Shown: positions 1 to 11,139 of the stretch, piece after piece
Numbering within the stretch: position 1 is the stretch's first letter
How the letters are laid out: every line of letters begins with the position of its first letter
DNA from: Pseudomonas sp. AFG_SD02_1510_Pfu_092
GTDB taxonomy: Bacteria; Pseudomonadota; Gammaproteobacteria; Pseudomonadales; Pseudomonadaceae
DNA: 64,000 nucleotides
Assembly (NCBI RefSeq): GCF_003331055.1
Contig: NZ_PUQD01000012.1
Location: 1 to 64,000 of the forward strand
Reading direction: 5' to 3'
Position numbers and translations under genes: made by a program
Notes under the pieces: generated by a model
What the model was told of the DNA's origin: nothing
What the model saw: only the letters and a program-made list of their open reading frames with translations
The model's database searches: none

Positions 1-136
1 TTTCCAGGCCCGGGCCCCCCCCGGCCAAAAAAAAACCGGGGGCAACGCGGGGCTTTTTTACCCACCCGCCCCCGTGGGGCCCCCCCCCCCCCCCCGGCCC
101 CGCGCGGCCCCGGGGGGGGGGGGGCGTGCCCGCGAA
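1..136. other. Degenerate contig end, probably running into a REP element
   Basis: Long runs of C, G and A (for example an unbroken C run around 82-95 and a G run around 112-124) are unlike anything else in the window. Bases 124-136 read GCGTGCCCGCGAA, which matches the inner arm of the REP repeats found elsewhere here. I infer that the assembly stopped in a REP hairpin downstream of gltD and that the bases before about 120 are unreliable. No gene is called here. Confidence 0.7.
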
Positions 137-146
137 TGTTCGAAAT

Positions 147-1568
<1,422 letters not shown>

Positions 1569-1581
1569 TCAAAACCTCTTT

Positions 1582-1686
1582 ACAGCAGCTGCAAGCTACA
1601 AGCTGCAAGCCGCAAGACGATCACTTAAGCCGGGCAAACCTCGTACTGCTTTCACTTGCAGCTTGAGGCTTGCCACTTGCAGCTGT
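1582..1686. repeat. Imperfect inverted repeat between gltB and gltD
   Basis: The arms are about 1582-1616 and 1655-1686. Both are built from iterations of GCTGCAAG/CTTGCAGC; the right arm reversed aligns with the left arm with a small gap and a few mismatches. It fills nearly the whole gltB-gltD gap and could fold into a long hairpin in the transcript. It is not related to the REP core elsewhere in the window. It may be a short dispersed Pseudomonas repeat that affects the gltB:gltD expression ratio; that is inference. Confidence 0.6.
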
Positions 1687-1688
1687 TT

Positions 1689-4600
1689 TTACTGCGGGTT
1701 GGCACGGGTGCTGGACAGCAATTGCTTCAGGTTGGCTGCCTTCGGCTTGACCAGCCAGAAGCGCCGCACGTAGTCGTCCAGGTTCTCCGAGAGCTCACGC
1801 CCCCACTCGCTGCCGGTCTCTTCCACGTACTCGGCAAGGACCCGCGCCAGGTGGCTGCGGTAGGCCTCCATCGCTTCACCACTGATACGCTGGATTTCCA
1901 CCAGTTCGTGGTTGAGCTTGTCGACGAAGGTATTGTCCATGTCGAGCACGTAGGCGAAGCCGCCAGTCATGCCAGAACCGAAGTTGTAACCGGTCTTGCC
2001 CAGCACGCAGACAAAGCCGCCGGTCATGTATTCACAGCAGTGATCGCCAGTGCCCTCGACAACAGCGTGGGCGCCGGAGTTACGCACAGCGAAGCGCTCG
2101 CCCGCTGTACCGGCGGCGAACAGCTTGCCGCCGGTGGCGCCGTACAGGCAGGTGTTGCCGACGATGGCGCTGTGCTGGGTTTCGAACGGGCTGCCGGCAG
2201 GCGGCACGATGGTCAGCTTGCCACCGGTCATGCCCTTGCCGACGTAGTCGTTGGCATCGCCTTCCAGGTGCAGGTTCAGGCCACCGGCGTTCCACACGCC
2301 AAAGCTCTGACCGGCAGTGCCCTTGAAGCGGAAGGTGATCGGCGCCGCAGCCATGCCCTGGTTGCCGTGCAGGCGGGCGATCTCGCCCGACACGCGTGCA
2401 CCGATGGAGCGGTCGCAGTTGCAGATGTCGAGGCTGAACGCGCCACCGGCCTGGTCGCGGATGGCCGGCATGGCCATCTCCACCATTTTCTCGGCCAATT
2501 CGCCCTGGTCGAACGGCGGGTTCTTGTCGACTTCACAGAACTGCGGCTTGTCTGCCGGGATATGCGAGCTGCCCAGCAGCGGGGTCAGGTCCAGGTAGTG
2601 CTGGCGCTCGGTGTCGCCTGGCAATACCTCGAGCAGGTCGGTGCGGCCGATCAGCTCGCCGAGGCTGCGCACGCCCAGCTTGGCCAGCCACTCACGGGTC
2701 TCTTCGGCGACGAAGGTGAAGAAGTTGATCACCATGTCGACGGTGCCGATGTAGTGGTCCTTGCGCAGCTTGTCATTCTGGGTGGCCACGCCGGTGGCGC
2801 AGTTGTTCAGGTGGCAGATGCGCAGGTACTTGCAGCCCAGGGCGATCATGGGCGCGGTGCCGAAGCCGAAGCTTTCGGCGCCGAGGATGGCCGCCTTGAT
2901 CACGTCGAGGCCGGTTTTCAGGCCGCCGTCGGTCTGTACCCGGACCTTGCCGCGCAGGTCGTTGCCGCGCAGGGTCTGGTGGGTTTCGGCCAGGCCCAGT
3001 TCCCATGGGGCGCCGGCGTACTTGATCGAGGTCAGCGGCGAGGCGCCGGTACCACCGTCGTAGCCCGAGATGGTGATCAGGTCGGCATAGGCCTTGGCCA
3101 CGCCAGCGGCGATGGTGCCGACGCCCGCTTCTGCCACCAGCTTGACCGAAACCAGGGCCTGCGGGTTGACCTGCTTGAGGTCGTAGATCAGCTGGGCCAG
3201 GTCTTCGATCGAATAGATGTCGTGGTGTGGCGGTGGCGAGATCAGGGTCACGCCGGGCACCGCGTAACGCAGCTTGGCGATCAGGCCGTTGACCTTGCCG
3301 CCCGGCAGCTGGCCGCCCTCGCCGGGCTTGGCGCCCTGGGCAACCTTGATCTGCAGCACTTCGGCGTTGACCAGGTATTCCGGGGTCACGCCAAAGCGGC
3401 CGGTGGCCACCTGCTTGATCTTCGAGCTCTTGATGGTGCCGTAACGCGACGGGTCTTCACCGCCCTCGCCCGAGTTGGAACGCGCACCCAGGCGGTTCAT
3501 CGCTTCGGCCAGCGCTTCATGGGCCTCCGGCGACAGTGCACCCAGCGAGATGCCGGCAGAGTCGAAGCGCTTGAGGATGGCCTCCAGCGGCTCGATCTGC
3601 TCCAGCGCCAGCGGCTGCTCGGCCACTTTCACCTTCAGCAGGTCGCGAATCATCGATACCGGGCGCTGGTCGACCAGCGTGGTGTATTCCTTGAACTTGG
3701 CGTAGTCGCCCTGCTGCACGGCGGCCTGCAGGGTATTGACCACATCCGGGTTGTAGGCGTGATATTCGCCACCGTGGACGAACTTCAACAGGCCACCTTG
3801 CTGGATCGGCTTGCGCGCGCTCCAGGCTTCGGCCGCCAACAGCTTCTGGTCGCTTTCCAGGTCGGCGAAGCGCGCACCCTTGATGCGGCTGGACACGCCC
3901 TTGAAGCTCAGGCCGACCACTTCCTCGGCAAGGCCGATGGTTTCGAACAGCTGTGCGCCACGGTACGAGGCGATGGTGGAGATGCCCATCTTCGACAGGA
4001 TCTTCAGCAGGCCCTTGGAGATGCCTTTGCGGTAATACTTGAACACTTCATCCAGGTCGCCCAGCACTTCGCCGGTGCGGATCAGGTCGGCCAGCACTTC
4101 ATAGGCCAGGTACGGGTACACGGCCGAAGCACCGAAGCCCAGCAGCACGGCGAAGTGGTGCGGGTCGCGGGCGGTGGCGGTTTCCACCAGGATGTTGCTA
4201 TCGCAACGCAGGCCCTGCTCGGTCAGGCGGTGGTGCACCGCACCAACGGCCAGCGAGGCGTGCACCGGCAGCTTGCCCGGGGCGATGTAGCGGTCGCTCA
4301 GCACCAGCTGGGTCTTGCCTGCGCGCACCGCTTCTTCAGCCTGGTCGGCAATGTTGCGGATCGCCGCTTCCAGGCCGACGCTCTCTTCATAGTTGAGGTC
4401 GATCAGCTGACGCTCGAAGCCTTCGCGCTCCAGGTTCATCAGCGAGCGCCACTTGGCGGGCGAGATGACCGGCGAGCTGAGGATGACCCGCGAAGCATGC
4501 TCCGGGGATTCCTGGAAGATGTTGCGCTCGGCGCCCAGGCAGATTTCCAGTGACATGACGATCGCTTCGCGCAGCGGGTCGATCGGCGGGTTGGTCACCT

Positions 4601-6134
4601 GGGCGAACTGCTGGCGGAAGAAGTCGTATGGCGAACGCACGCGCTGCGACAGCACCGCCATCGGCGTGTCGTCACCCATCGAACCGACCGCTTCCTGGCC
4701 CTGCTCACCGAGCGGGCGCAGCACCTGGTCACGCTCTTCGAAGGTGACCTGGAACATCTTCATGTATTGCTTGAGCTGGTCAGCGTCGTAGCTGGCCACA
4801 CCCTGGTCGTCAGTCAGCGTCGCCTGGATGCGCGTGGCGTGCTGACGCAGCCAGCGCTTGTACGGGTGGCGCGACTTCAGGCGGTTGTCGATGGCATCGG
4901 TGTCGAGGATCTGGCCGGTCTCGGTGTCCACAGCCAGGATCTGGCCCGGCCCGACACGGCCCTTGGCCAGCACTTCCTCAGGCTGGTAACCCCATACGCC
5001 GATTTCCGAAGCGATGGTGATGTAGCCATTGGTGGTGGTCACCCAGCGCGCCGGGCGCAGGCCGTTACGGTCGAGCAGGCACACCGCATGGCGGCCTTCG
5101 GTCATGACGATACCGGCCGGGCCATCCCACGGTTCCATGTGCATGGAGTTGTATTCGTAGAAGGCGCGCAGGTCGGCGTCCATGGTCTCGACGTTCTGCC
5201 AGGCTGGCGGTACCAGCATGCGCACGCCGCGGAACAGGTCGATACCGCCGGTGACCATCAGCTCCAGCATGTTGTCCATGCTCGACGAGTCGGAACCGAC
5301 GCGGTTGACCAGCGGGCCGAGCTCTTCGAGGTCGGGGATCAGGTCGTTGGCGAACTTGGTGCGCCGGGCCATGGCCCAGTTGCGGTTGCCGGTGATGGTG
5401 TTGATCTCGCCGTTGTGGGCAAGAAAGCGGAACGGCTGCGCCAGCGGCCATTTCGGCAGGGTATTGGTGGAGAAGCGCTGGTGGAACACGCAGATCGCGG
5501 TTTGCAGGCGCTCGTCGCCCAGGTCCGGGTAGAACGCCGCCAGATCGCGCGGCATCATCAGGCCTTTGTAGATGATGGTCTTGTGCGAGAAGCTGCAGAT
5601 GTAGTGGTCGGCGTCGTGGGCGTTGGCCACGGACGAACGGCGACGGGCACTGAACAGCTTGATGGCGAATTCCTGATCGCTCAGGCCTTCACCGCCGATG
5701 AACACCTGCTCGATCTGCGGCAGGCGCTCCAGGGCCAGGCGGCCAAGCACGCTGGTATCGATCGGCACCTTGCGCCAGCCCACCAGCTTCAGGCCGGCAG
5801 CGAGGATTTCGCGGTCCATGTTGGCGCGGGCGGCTTCGGCTTTGACCGGGTCCTGGTTGAAGAACACCATGCCGACAGCGTATTGCCGGGGCAACTCGGC
5901 AGCGAAGTGCTCGTGGGCCACGGCACGCAGGAACTGATCGGGCTTCTGCATGAGCAGACCGCAACCGTCACCGGTCTTGCCGTCGGCGTTGATGCCGCCG
6001 CGGTGGGTCATGCAGGTCAATGCCTGCATGGCGGTTTGCAGAAGGTGGTGGCTGGGTTCGCCCGTCATATGGGCGATCAGGCCAAAACCACAGTTGTCCT
6101 TGAATTCTTCGGGATGGTACAGACCTGTTTTCAT
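1689..6134 (-). CDS. gltB: Glutamate synthase (NADPH) large subunit
   Basis: The 1481-residue alpha subunit contains an N-terminal class II glutamine amidotransferase domain, a central domain, an FMN-binding synthase domain and the C-terminal beta-helix GXGXG domain. I chose the ATG at 6134 ([11 protein letters not shown]) over an upstream in-frame start because family members begin here. Cys15 in the CGFGLIAHM motif is the expected nucleophile after removal of a short propeptide. The spacing C-x5-C-x4-C in the segment [16 protein letters not shown] fits the [3Fe-4S] ligands. Ammonia released in the first domain is channelled to 2-oxoglutarate bound near FMN. It is the first gene of gltBD, separated from damX by a terminator at 6416-6445 and a 285-base leader region. 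Confidence 0.97.
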   Translation of the reverse strand: MKTGLYHPEEFKDNCGFGLIAHMTGEPSHHLLQTAMQALTCMTHRGGINADGKTGDGCGLLMQKPDQFLRAVAHEHFAAELPRQYAVGMVFFNQDPVKAEAARANMDREILAAGLKLVGWRKVPIDTSVLGRLALERLPQIEQVFIGGEGLSDQEFAIKLFSARRRSSVANAHDADHYICSFSHKTIIYKGLMMPRDLAAFYPDLGDERLQTAICVFHQRFSTNTLPKWPLAQPFRFLAHNGEINTITGNRNWAMARRTKFANDLIPDLEELGPLVNRVGSDSSSMDNMLELMVTGGIDLFRGVRMLVPPAWQNVETMDADLRAFYEYNSMHMEPWDGPAGIVMTEGRHAVCLLDRNGLRPARWVTTTNGYITIASEIGVWGYQPEEVLAKGRVGPGQILAVDTETGQILDTDAIDNRLKSRHPYKRWLRQHATRIQATLTDDQGVASYDADQLKQYMKMFQVTFEERDQVLRPLGEQGQEAVGSMGDDTPMAVLSQRVRSPYDFFRQQFAQVTNPPIDPLREAIVMSLEICLGAERNIFQESPEHASRVILSSPVISPAKWRSLMNLEREGFERQLIDLNYEESVGLEAAIRNIADQAEEAVRAGKTQLVLSDRYIAPGKLPVHASLAVGAVHHRLTEQGLRCDSNILVETATARDPHHFAVLLGFGASAVYPYLAYEVLADLIRTGEVLGDLDEVFKYYRKGISKGLLKILSKMGISTIASYRGAQLFETIGLAEEVVGLSFKGVSSRIKGARFADLESDQKLLAAEAWSARKPIQQGGLLKFVHGGEYHAYNPDVVNTLQAAVQQGDYAKFKEYTTLVDQRPVSMIRDLLKVKVAEQPLALEQIEPLEAILKRFDSAGISLGALSPEAHEALAEAMNRLGARSNSGEGGEDPSRYGTIKSSKIKQVATGRFGVTPEYLVNAEVLQIKVAQGAKPGEGGQLPGGKVNGLIAKLRYAVPGVTLISPPPHHDIYSIEDLAQLIYDLKQVNPQALVSVKLVAEAGVGTIAAGVAKAYADLITISGYDGGTGASPLTSIKYAGAPWELGLAETHQTLRGNDLRGKVRVQTDGGLKTGLDVIKAAILGAESFGFGTAPMIALGCKYLRICHLNNCATGVATQNDKLRKDHYIGTVDMVINFFTFVAEETREWLAKLGVRSLGELIGRTDLLEVLPGDTERQHYLDLTPLLGSSHIPADKPQFCEVDKNPPFDQGELAEKMVEMAMPAIRDQAGGAFSLDICNCDRSIGARVSGEIARLHGNQGMAAAPITFRFKGTAGQSFGVWNAGGLNLHLEGDANDYVGKGMTGGKLTIVPPAGSPFETQHSAIVGNTCLYGATGGKLFAAGTAGERFAVRNSGAHAVVEGTGDHCCEYMTGGFVCVLGKTGYNFGSGMTGGFAYVLDMDNTFVDKLNHELVEIQRISGEAMEAYRSHLARVLAEYVEETGSEWGRELSENLDDYVRRFWLVKPKAANLKQLLSSTRANPQ

Positions 6135-6415
6135 AGACACATTCTCACCAGGTTCACCTCTCAACGGAGGCAAATCTCTTTTTTAACAACCACTTACCAT
6201 CCACGCCGATCAAACGCCAGCTTTTTGCGGTGGCCATGGAAAACCATTGTTGCACAGCGACAGCGACGCCCACAAATTTTCATGTCTCACCATTGAAAAT
6301 TTATGTCGCAATTTTGAATGTTTTTACGCCGCGCGCCGTGATAGCGGCTTGGCTTGAGTCTGAAGCGTTTCAGCCATGACTGCAAGGTAGGCTTGTGGCC
6401 GGCAGTCTGGGACAG
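6135..6415 (-). promoter_or_regulatory. Upstream region of gltB, no site resolved
   Basis: This stretch between the damX terminator and the gltB start codon holds no plausible gene. It is visibly AT-rich between about 6265 and 6330 compared with the surrounding genes, as expected for a promoter. I could not assign a convincing -35/-10 pair. The gltB promoter and any nitrogen or leucine-type regulator site should lie here. Confidence 0.4.
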
Positions 6416-6445
6416 AAAAGCCTGCCGCGCTCGAGCGCAGCAGGC
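6416..6445 (-). terminator. Rho-independent terminator downstream of damX
   Basis: Read on the minus strand, a stem of GCCTGC-x-GCGC around a TCGA loop with one internal mismatch is followed by four U residues. It lies 60 bases after the damX-like stop codon and separates the pil-aro-damX operon from gltBD. Confidence 0.75.
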
Positions 6446-6506
6446 TAGTCGAAGTTCAGTAATCGCTCAGCAACTGGGCAGCGGGGTGATGCCGCCCGGA
6501 AGGTAT

Positions 6507-8138
6507 TCAGCGAGCCGTGGCGAGCTCTTGTTGGACGCTGCCGACGGTACGTGGCCAAGGTTTACCAGCCTGGACCTTGGCTGGCAAGTTCTTGATTGCC
6601 GCAACCGCAGCGTCGCGGTTGGCGAAACTGCCGTAAGTCACGACGTACAGCGGCTTGCCCTGCAGGTTTTTCTTGAAGTAGCGATAGTCGCCACCCTGCG
6701 CCTTGACGAACGCCTGGGCCGACGCCTCGGAGCTGGTACCGAGGATCTGCACCACGTAATTGCCCGGTTTCTGCCCGGCGTACCAGCCGCTATTGCCGCT
6801 GCCACCCGCTGCTGGCTTGGCGGCTGGCTTGGCCATGGCGACCTGGGTCGGGGCTGGGGCAGGCTTGGCAGGCGCAACCGGTTTGGCGGGCTGGGTTGCG
6901 ACAGATTTTTGCGCAGGCGCAACCGGCTGTGGTTGTGGCTGCACCGCCGGGGCCGGCTGGGCTGGCGCCGTGGCTACCGGCTGCGCAGGTACCGCCGCCG
7001 GGCCTGCCGGCACGCCTTGTGGTGGTGCGATGGTGGTCACGGTTGGCGGCGGGTTGCCAGGCTGCAGGGCGGTATCACCCGCCGGGCTGCCTTCTTCACC
7101 TTCGCCCATGCCGGCAGCCTGGGCCAGCGGCTCGCGCATTACTGGCTGCGACTGGCCAACCAGCGGCAGCGGCATCGGCTGCGACGACCCCGAGAACTCG
7201 ATGGCCGGGTTGCCACCGTTGCCCTGGCCTTCACCAAGCGGCAACTGGGCCTGGGCTGCCGGCGCTTCGGCGGGCGCCTTGTCACCTTTCTTCGGCATCA
7301 ACACCGCGGCCGCAACGGCGACCACAACCACAGCGGAGAGCGCGAGCACATGTTTTTTAGGCATCTTGAACCCCATGGATGGTCGCTTGGCCGTCGAACG
7401 GCTGGCGATCATGGCTTCGATCAAAGTGTCACGGGCGACCTGGTTGATGTTGCCAGGCCAACCGTCAGAGTTTTCATGGATATCGACGATCTGTTCGCGG
7501 GTGAACACCTCGATGCCCCGGCCAGCCCCTTCCAGGCGCTGTTCCAGGTACTCGCGGGTTTCTTCTTCACTGTAGGGGGCGAGCTCGATGATGTGGAAGC
7601 GCTCTTCCTCGATATTCAGCTCATCCAGCCCGGCAATCAGCGAAGGCTCACCGAACAGGAACACATGCGGGCGCCCTTCCGGTACGCCAGCGGCCAGTTC
7701 CAGCAACGCTTGGAGTGCCGACTCGTCGAGTTGTTCCGCATCGTCCACCAGCAGATACACTTCCTGGCCGGTCAGGGCCAACTGCACCACCTTGGCCAGG
7801 ATCGCCTGCACTTCGGCCTGCGCTACATCCAGGCTCTGCGCGACCTGGCCGAGCACGCTGGCGGCATCGCTGGCACCACGGGCGGATACCACCACGCTCT
7901 GCACCGCCTGCTTGTTGGTGCTGGCCACCAGGGCCTGGCGCAGCAGGGTCTTGCCGCTGCCCAACGGGCCGCTGACAACCAGCATCAACTGGCTGTAGCG
8001 CGCCAGGTGGTGCAACTGGCCGAGCACCGGCTTGCGCTGGGCCGGGAAGAACTTGAAGCCGGGCACGCGGGGCGCGAACGGATCGTGGCTCAACTGGTAA
8101 TGGTCGAGAAAGGCCTCATCGGCATGCAAACTGGTCAT
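6507..8138 (-). CDS. damX: DamX-like AAA ATPase with C-terminal SPOR domain
   Basis: This 543-residue protein has an ExeA-like AAA ATPase at the N-terminus (Walker A GPLGSGKT at 57-64, Walker B around 127-133), a single transmembrane segment at about 263-281, a long Pro/Ala/Gln-rich linker, and a C-terminal SPOR domain at about 460-540. SPOR domains bind denuded peptidoglycan glycans at the division septum, so the SPOR part should be periplasmic and the ATPase cytoplasmic. It lies 15 bases after aroB at the end of the pil-aro operon, the usual Pseudomonas position. Enterobacterial DamX lacks a clear ATPase, so the symbol is by position and architecture. The ATPase role is unknown to me. Confidence 0.85.
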   Translation of the reverse strand: MTSLHADEAFLDHYQLSHDPFAPRVPGFKFFPAQRKPVLGQLHHLARYSQLMLVVSGPLGSGKTLLRQALVASTNKQAVQSVVVSARGASDAASVLGQVAQSLDVAQAEVQAILAKVVQLALTGQEVYLLVDDAEQLDESALQALLELAAGVPEGRPHVFLFGEPSLIAGLDELNIEEERFHIIELAPYSEEETREYLEQRLEGAGRGIEVFTREQIVDIHENSDGWPGNINQVARDTLIEAMIASRSTAKRPSMGFKMPKKHVLALSAVVVVAVAAAVLMPKKGDKAPAEAPAAQAQLPLGEGQGNGGNPAIEFSGSSQPMPLPLVGQSQPVMREPLAQAAGMGEGEEGSPAGDTALQPGNPPPTVTTIAPPQGVPAGPAAVPAQPVATAPAQPAPAVQPQPQPVAPAQKSVATQPAKPVAPAKPAPAPTQVAMAKPAAKPAAGGSGNSGWYAGQKPGNYVVQILGTSSEASAQAFVKAQGGDYRYFKKNLQGKPLYVVTYGSFANRDAAVAAIKNLPAKVQAGKPWPRTVGSVQQELATAR

Positions 8139-8153
8139 TGCGCTGTCACAACC

Positions 8154-9251
8154 TCAAAGCTGGGCCACGATCGCGCGGTAATCCGCCGACAGCGTGGCCT
8201 GTAGAATCTCTTTCGGATAGTCGTCGGTCACCACGGCCTCGCCCATCTGGCGCAGCAGCACCAGACGCAGGCGGCCATCGAGCACCTTCTTGTCGACCGC
8301 CATGTGCTCCATGAAATGCGCCGGGGTCATTTCCTGTGGTGGCACCACCGGCAAACCTGCGTCCTGCAACAGGCGGATACCGCGATCGCGCTCGGCCTGG
8401 TCGATCCAGCCAAGGCGCATGGACATCTCCAGGGCCATCACCGTGCCCGCCGCCACGGCTTCGCCGTGCAGCCACACGCCATAGCCCATGTGGGTCTCGA
8501 TGGCATGGCCGAAGGTATGCCCCAGGTTCAACGTGGCGCGCACGCCGGATTCGCGCTCGTCAGCCCCGACCACGGCAGCCTTGGCCGCGCAGGAACGGCG
8601 AATGGCTTCGGTCAGCGCTACCGGGTCGAGGGCGCGCAGGGCCTGCATATTATCTTCGAGCCAGGCGAGGAACGGCTTGTCGCAGATCAGGCCGTACTTG
8701 ATCACTTCCGCCAGCCCGGCAGACAGCTCGCGCGCCGGCAGGGTCTGCAGCGTGGTGGTGTCGATCAGCACCGCGTTCGGCTGGTAGAAGGCACCGACCA
8801 TGTTCTTGCCCAGCGGGTGGTTGATGCCGGTCTTGCCGCCTACCGAGGAATCGACCTGGGACAACAGCGTGGTCGGTACCTGGATGAAGTCGACGCCGCG
8901 CTGGTAGCAGGCGGCGGCGAAGCCGGCCATGTCACCGATCACGCCGCCGCCCAAGGCGACCACGGTGGTGCGGCGGTCGTGCCGGGCGCTGAGCAGGCCG
9001 TCGAAGATCAGCTGCAGGGTTTCCCAGTTCTTGTGGGCCTCGCCATCGGGCAGCACCACCGGCAGCACCGAATAGGCGCCCAGGGTCTTGCTCAGGCGTT
9101 CCAGATACAGGGGCGCGACGGTCTCGTTGGAAACGATGGCAACCTGCCGCCCGGCGATGTGCGGCGCCAGCAGCTCGGGCTGGCCCAGCAGGCCTTCGCC
9201 AATGTAGATCGGGTAGCTACGCTCGCCCAGGTCGACCTTTAGTGTCTGCAT
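8154..9251 (-). CDS. aroB: 3-dehydroquinate synthase
   Basis: The second enzyme of the shikimate pathway cyclises DAHP to 3-dehydroquinate using NAD+ and a divalent metal. The ATG at 9251 ([18 protein letters not shown]) gives 365 residues, the normal family length; the longer in-frame extension to 9296 does not look conserved. Visible motifs are GGGVIGD in the NAD fold, KYGLICD, and the metal-ligand histidines in LNLGHTFGH and [10 protein letters not shown]. It follows aroK after 96 bases and precedes damX by 15 bases, so it is part of the same transcript. Confidence 0.96.
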   Translation of the reverse strand: MQTLKVDLGERSYPIYIGEGLLGQPELLAPHIAGRQVAIVSNETVAPLYLERLSKTLGAYSVLPVVLPDGEAHKNWETLQLIFDGLLSARHDRRTTVVALGGGVIGDMAGFAAACYQRGVDFIQVPTTLLSQVDSSVGGKTGINHPLGKNMVGAFYQPNAVLIDTTTLQTLPARELSAGLAEVIKYGLICDKPFLAWLEDNMQALRALDPVALTEAIRRSCAAKAAVVGADERESGVRATLNLGHTFGHAIETHMGYGVWLHGEAVAAGTVMALEMSMRLGWIDQAERDRGIRLLQDAGLPVVPPQEMTPAHFMEHMAVDKKVLDGRLRLVLLRQMGEAVVTDDYPKEILQATLSADYRAIVAQL

Positions 9252-9347
9252 GTATCCCCACAATGTACTTGAGCGCGGCGCCGCTCGGGCGCCCACGCGC
9301 TAACGTTGAACCTCGCCTCGGCGCAGGTGGCCGAGAATAGTCCCGGG

Positions 9348-9866
9348 CTAACGGGGCGGCAACTGCTGCAAGCGCTCGAGAATATCGATCACCACCATGC
9401 GTGGCGGCCGCTCGTCGGTTTCCACCACCAGGTCGGCGATCTCGCGGTAGAGCGGGTCGCGGGTTTCCAGCAGGGCGCGCAAGGTCGCCTCGGGATTGGC
9501 AGTGCGCAGCAGCGGGCGATTGCGGTCACGCGCGGTGCGGCCGACCTGCTGTTCCACCGATGCATGCAGGTAGATCACCCGGCCACCCTGGTGCAGTGCC
9601 TGGCGGTTGGCTTCGCGCATCACCGCGCCCCCACCGGTCGCCAGGACCACCCCGTCGAGTGCGCACAGTTCGGCGATCATCGCCTGTTCGCGGTCACGGA
9701 AACCCGGCTCGCCTTCCTTGTCGAAAATCCACGGGATGTTGGCGCCGCATCGCAGTTCGATTTCCTTGTCGGAATCCTTGAACAGCAGGCGCAGCTCTTT
9801 GGCCAATAGGCGACCGATGGTGCTTTTACCAGCACCCATGGGCCCAACAAGTATCAAATTTCGCAC
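9348..9866 (-). CDS. aroK: Shikimate kinase I
   Basis: This 172-residue P-loop kinase phosphorylates shikimate at the 3-OH using ATP. The Walker A motif GPMGAGKST is at residues 8-16, the shikimate-binding region contains a conserved DKEIELRCG segment, and ATGGGAV lies around residue 78. It starts 4 bases after the pilQ stop codon, so it is translated from the pilus operon transcript. The pil-aroK-aroB arrangement is widespread in gammaproteobacteria. Confidence 0.96.
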   Translation of the reverse strand: MRNLILVGPMGAGKSTIGRLLAKELRLLFKDSDKEIELRCGANIPWIFDKEGEPGFRDREQAMIAELCALDGVVLATGGGAVMREANRQALHQGGRVIYLHASVEQQVGRTARDRNRPLLRTANPEATLRALLETRDPLYREIADLVVETDERPPRMVVIDILERLQQLPPR

Positions 9867-9870
9867 AGAA

Positions 9871-11139
9871 TCAACGACTCACAGCAATCGCCTGGTCACT
9901 CATGATACGCGGAGTCAGGAAGACCAGCAGCTCGGATTTTTTCTCTTGTAATGCATCGCGTCGAAACAGCCGCCCAACATACGGCAGATCGCCGAAAAAT
10001 GGCACCTTGTCGACCACATTGTTTTGCGAAGTCGAGTACACGCCACCGATCACGATGGTTTCGCCGTCCGCCACGCGAACCTTGGCATTGACCTCGTTCT
10101 TGCGGATTGGCGGTACGTTGTTCAAGGCATTGACGTAATCCGGCTCGTCCTTGGTCACCCTGACGGTCATGATCACCTTGTTGTCCGGGGTAATCTGCGG
10201 GGTCACCTCGAGCGACAGCGAGGCTTCGCGAAAGGCGACCGAGGTGGCGCCGCTCTGGCTGGTTTCCTGGTACGGCACCTCGGTGCCCTTGAGGATCCTG
10301 GCGGTTTCCTTGTCAGCGGTGACCACCTTGGGCTGCGAGATGATCTCGCCGTTGCCGCTCTTTTCCATGGCACTGAGCTCCAGATCAAGCAGCACATCAC
10401 CGCGCAGCAAGCCCAGGCCGATGCTGCCACCCACGCGCTCTACGCCCAGGTCGACGAACAGATCCTTGCCCAGTCGCGGAGTCTCGACGTACAGCGGCCC
10501 ACCCCAGCGTACCCCCAGGCTTTTCTCGTAATCGACATTGGCTTCGACGATACGCGCCTCTATCGCCACCTGGCGCACCGGCACATCCAGCTGCGCCACC
10601 AGTTGCCGCAACTCGGCAAGCCGGTCGGCAGGCTGGTGTACCACCAGGGTATTGGTGCGCGCATCGACACTCACGCTTCCCCGACCGGCCGGGATGCCGT
10701 CATCCGCCAGGCTTGCCAGCAGCAACTCGGCCAGTTCGGCGGCCTGGGCGTGATGGATGGGCAGCAGTTCGCGGCGCAGCGGCTGCAACTGCGCATCCAG
10801 CGCCTGGCCCACGCGGGCGTCGACCGACTGCGCGGCAAACTCGGCCGCAGGCGCCACCAGCAGTACATTGCCCTCCTGGCGCCGGGCCAGGCCCTTGCTG
10901 CGCAGCACCAGGTCCAGGGCCTGGTCCCACGGGACATCCTGCAAGCGCAAAGTGACACTGCCCTGCACGGTATCACTGGCGACCAGGTTGACACCGGCAT
11001 AGTCCGCCAGTACCTGTAGCACCGCACGCACCTCCACCTCCTGGAAGTTCAGCGACAGCGGTTCACCCTGATAAGGCGTCGCTGAGGCCAGCGGGATCGG
11101 CAACAGGGCTGCCAGCGCCCATTTCTTCATTCGTTTCAT
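9871..11139 (-). CDS. pilQ: Type IV pilus secretin PilQ, short form
   Basis: This outer-membrane secretin forms the pilus exit pore. The start is MKRMKKW at 11139 (422 residues) or the MKK at 11130; both give a signal peptide ending near SATPYQG. After it come a secretin/TonB short N-terminal domain ([20 protein letters not shown]), one secretin N-domain with the [10 protein letters not shown] motif, and the C-terminal secretin beta-barrel with VTPQI. The peptidoglycan-binding AMIN domains of the roughly 700-residue P. aeruginosa PilQ are absent. The gene begins inside the 3' end of the upstream pilO-pilP gene, overlapping it by 68-77 bases. It is a reduced secretin, intact in frame. Confidence 0.9.
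   Translation of the reverse strand: MKRMKKWALAALLPIPLASATPYQGEPLSLNFQEVEVRAVLQVLADYAGVNLVASDTVQGSVTLRLQDVPWDQALDLVLRSKGLARRQEGNVLLVAPAAEFAAQSVDARVGQALDAQLQPLRRELLPIHHAQAAELAELLLASLADDGIPAGRGSVSVDARTNTLVVHQPADRLAELRQLVAQLDVPVRQVAIEARIVEANVDYEKSLGVRWGGPLYVETPRLGKDLFVDLGVERVGGSIGLGLLRGDVLLDLELSAMEKSGNGEIISQPKVVTADKETARILKGTEVPYQETSQSGATSVAFREASLSLEVTPQITPDNKVIMTVRVTKDEPDYVNALNNVPPIRKNEVNAKVRVADGETIVIGGVYSTSQNNVVDKVPFFGDLPYVGRLFRRDALQEKKSELLVFLTPRIMSDQAIAVSR

Noticed and set aside
1656..4553. Plus-strand ORF of 965 codons opposite gltB
   Set aside because: It is fully antisense to gltB, which matches glutamate synthase along its whole length; high GC leaves the antisense frame open. Composition is Gln/His/Val/Ala-rich with no domain.
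6190..6230. Sigma-54 promoter before gltB
   Set aside because: The minus strand has TGGCG-N-GGC with a GG-N10-GC spacing near 6205-6220, but the -12 element lacks TTGC; not good enough to call.
10700..11019. Alternative-frame ORFs within pilQ and pilM
   Set aside because: Out-of-frame with well supported pilus genes and of low complexity.
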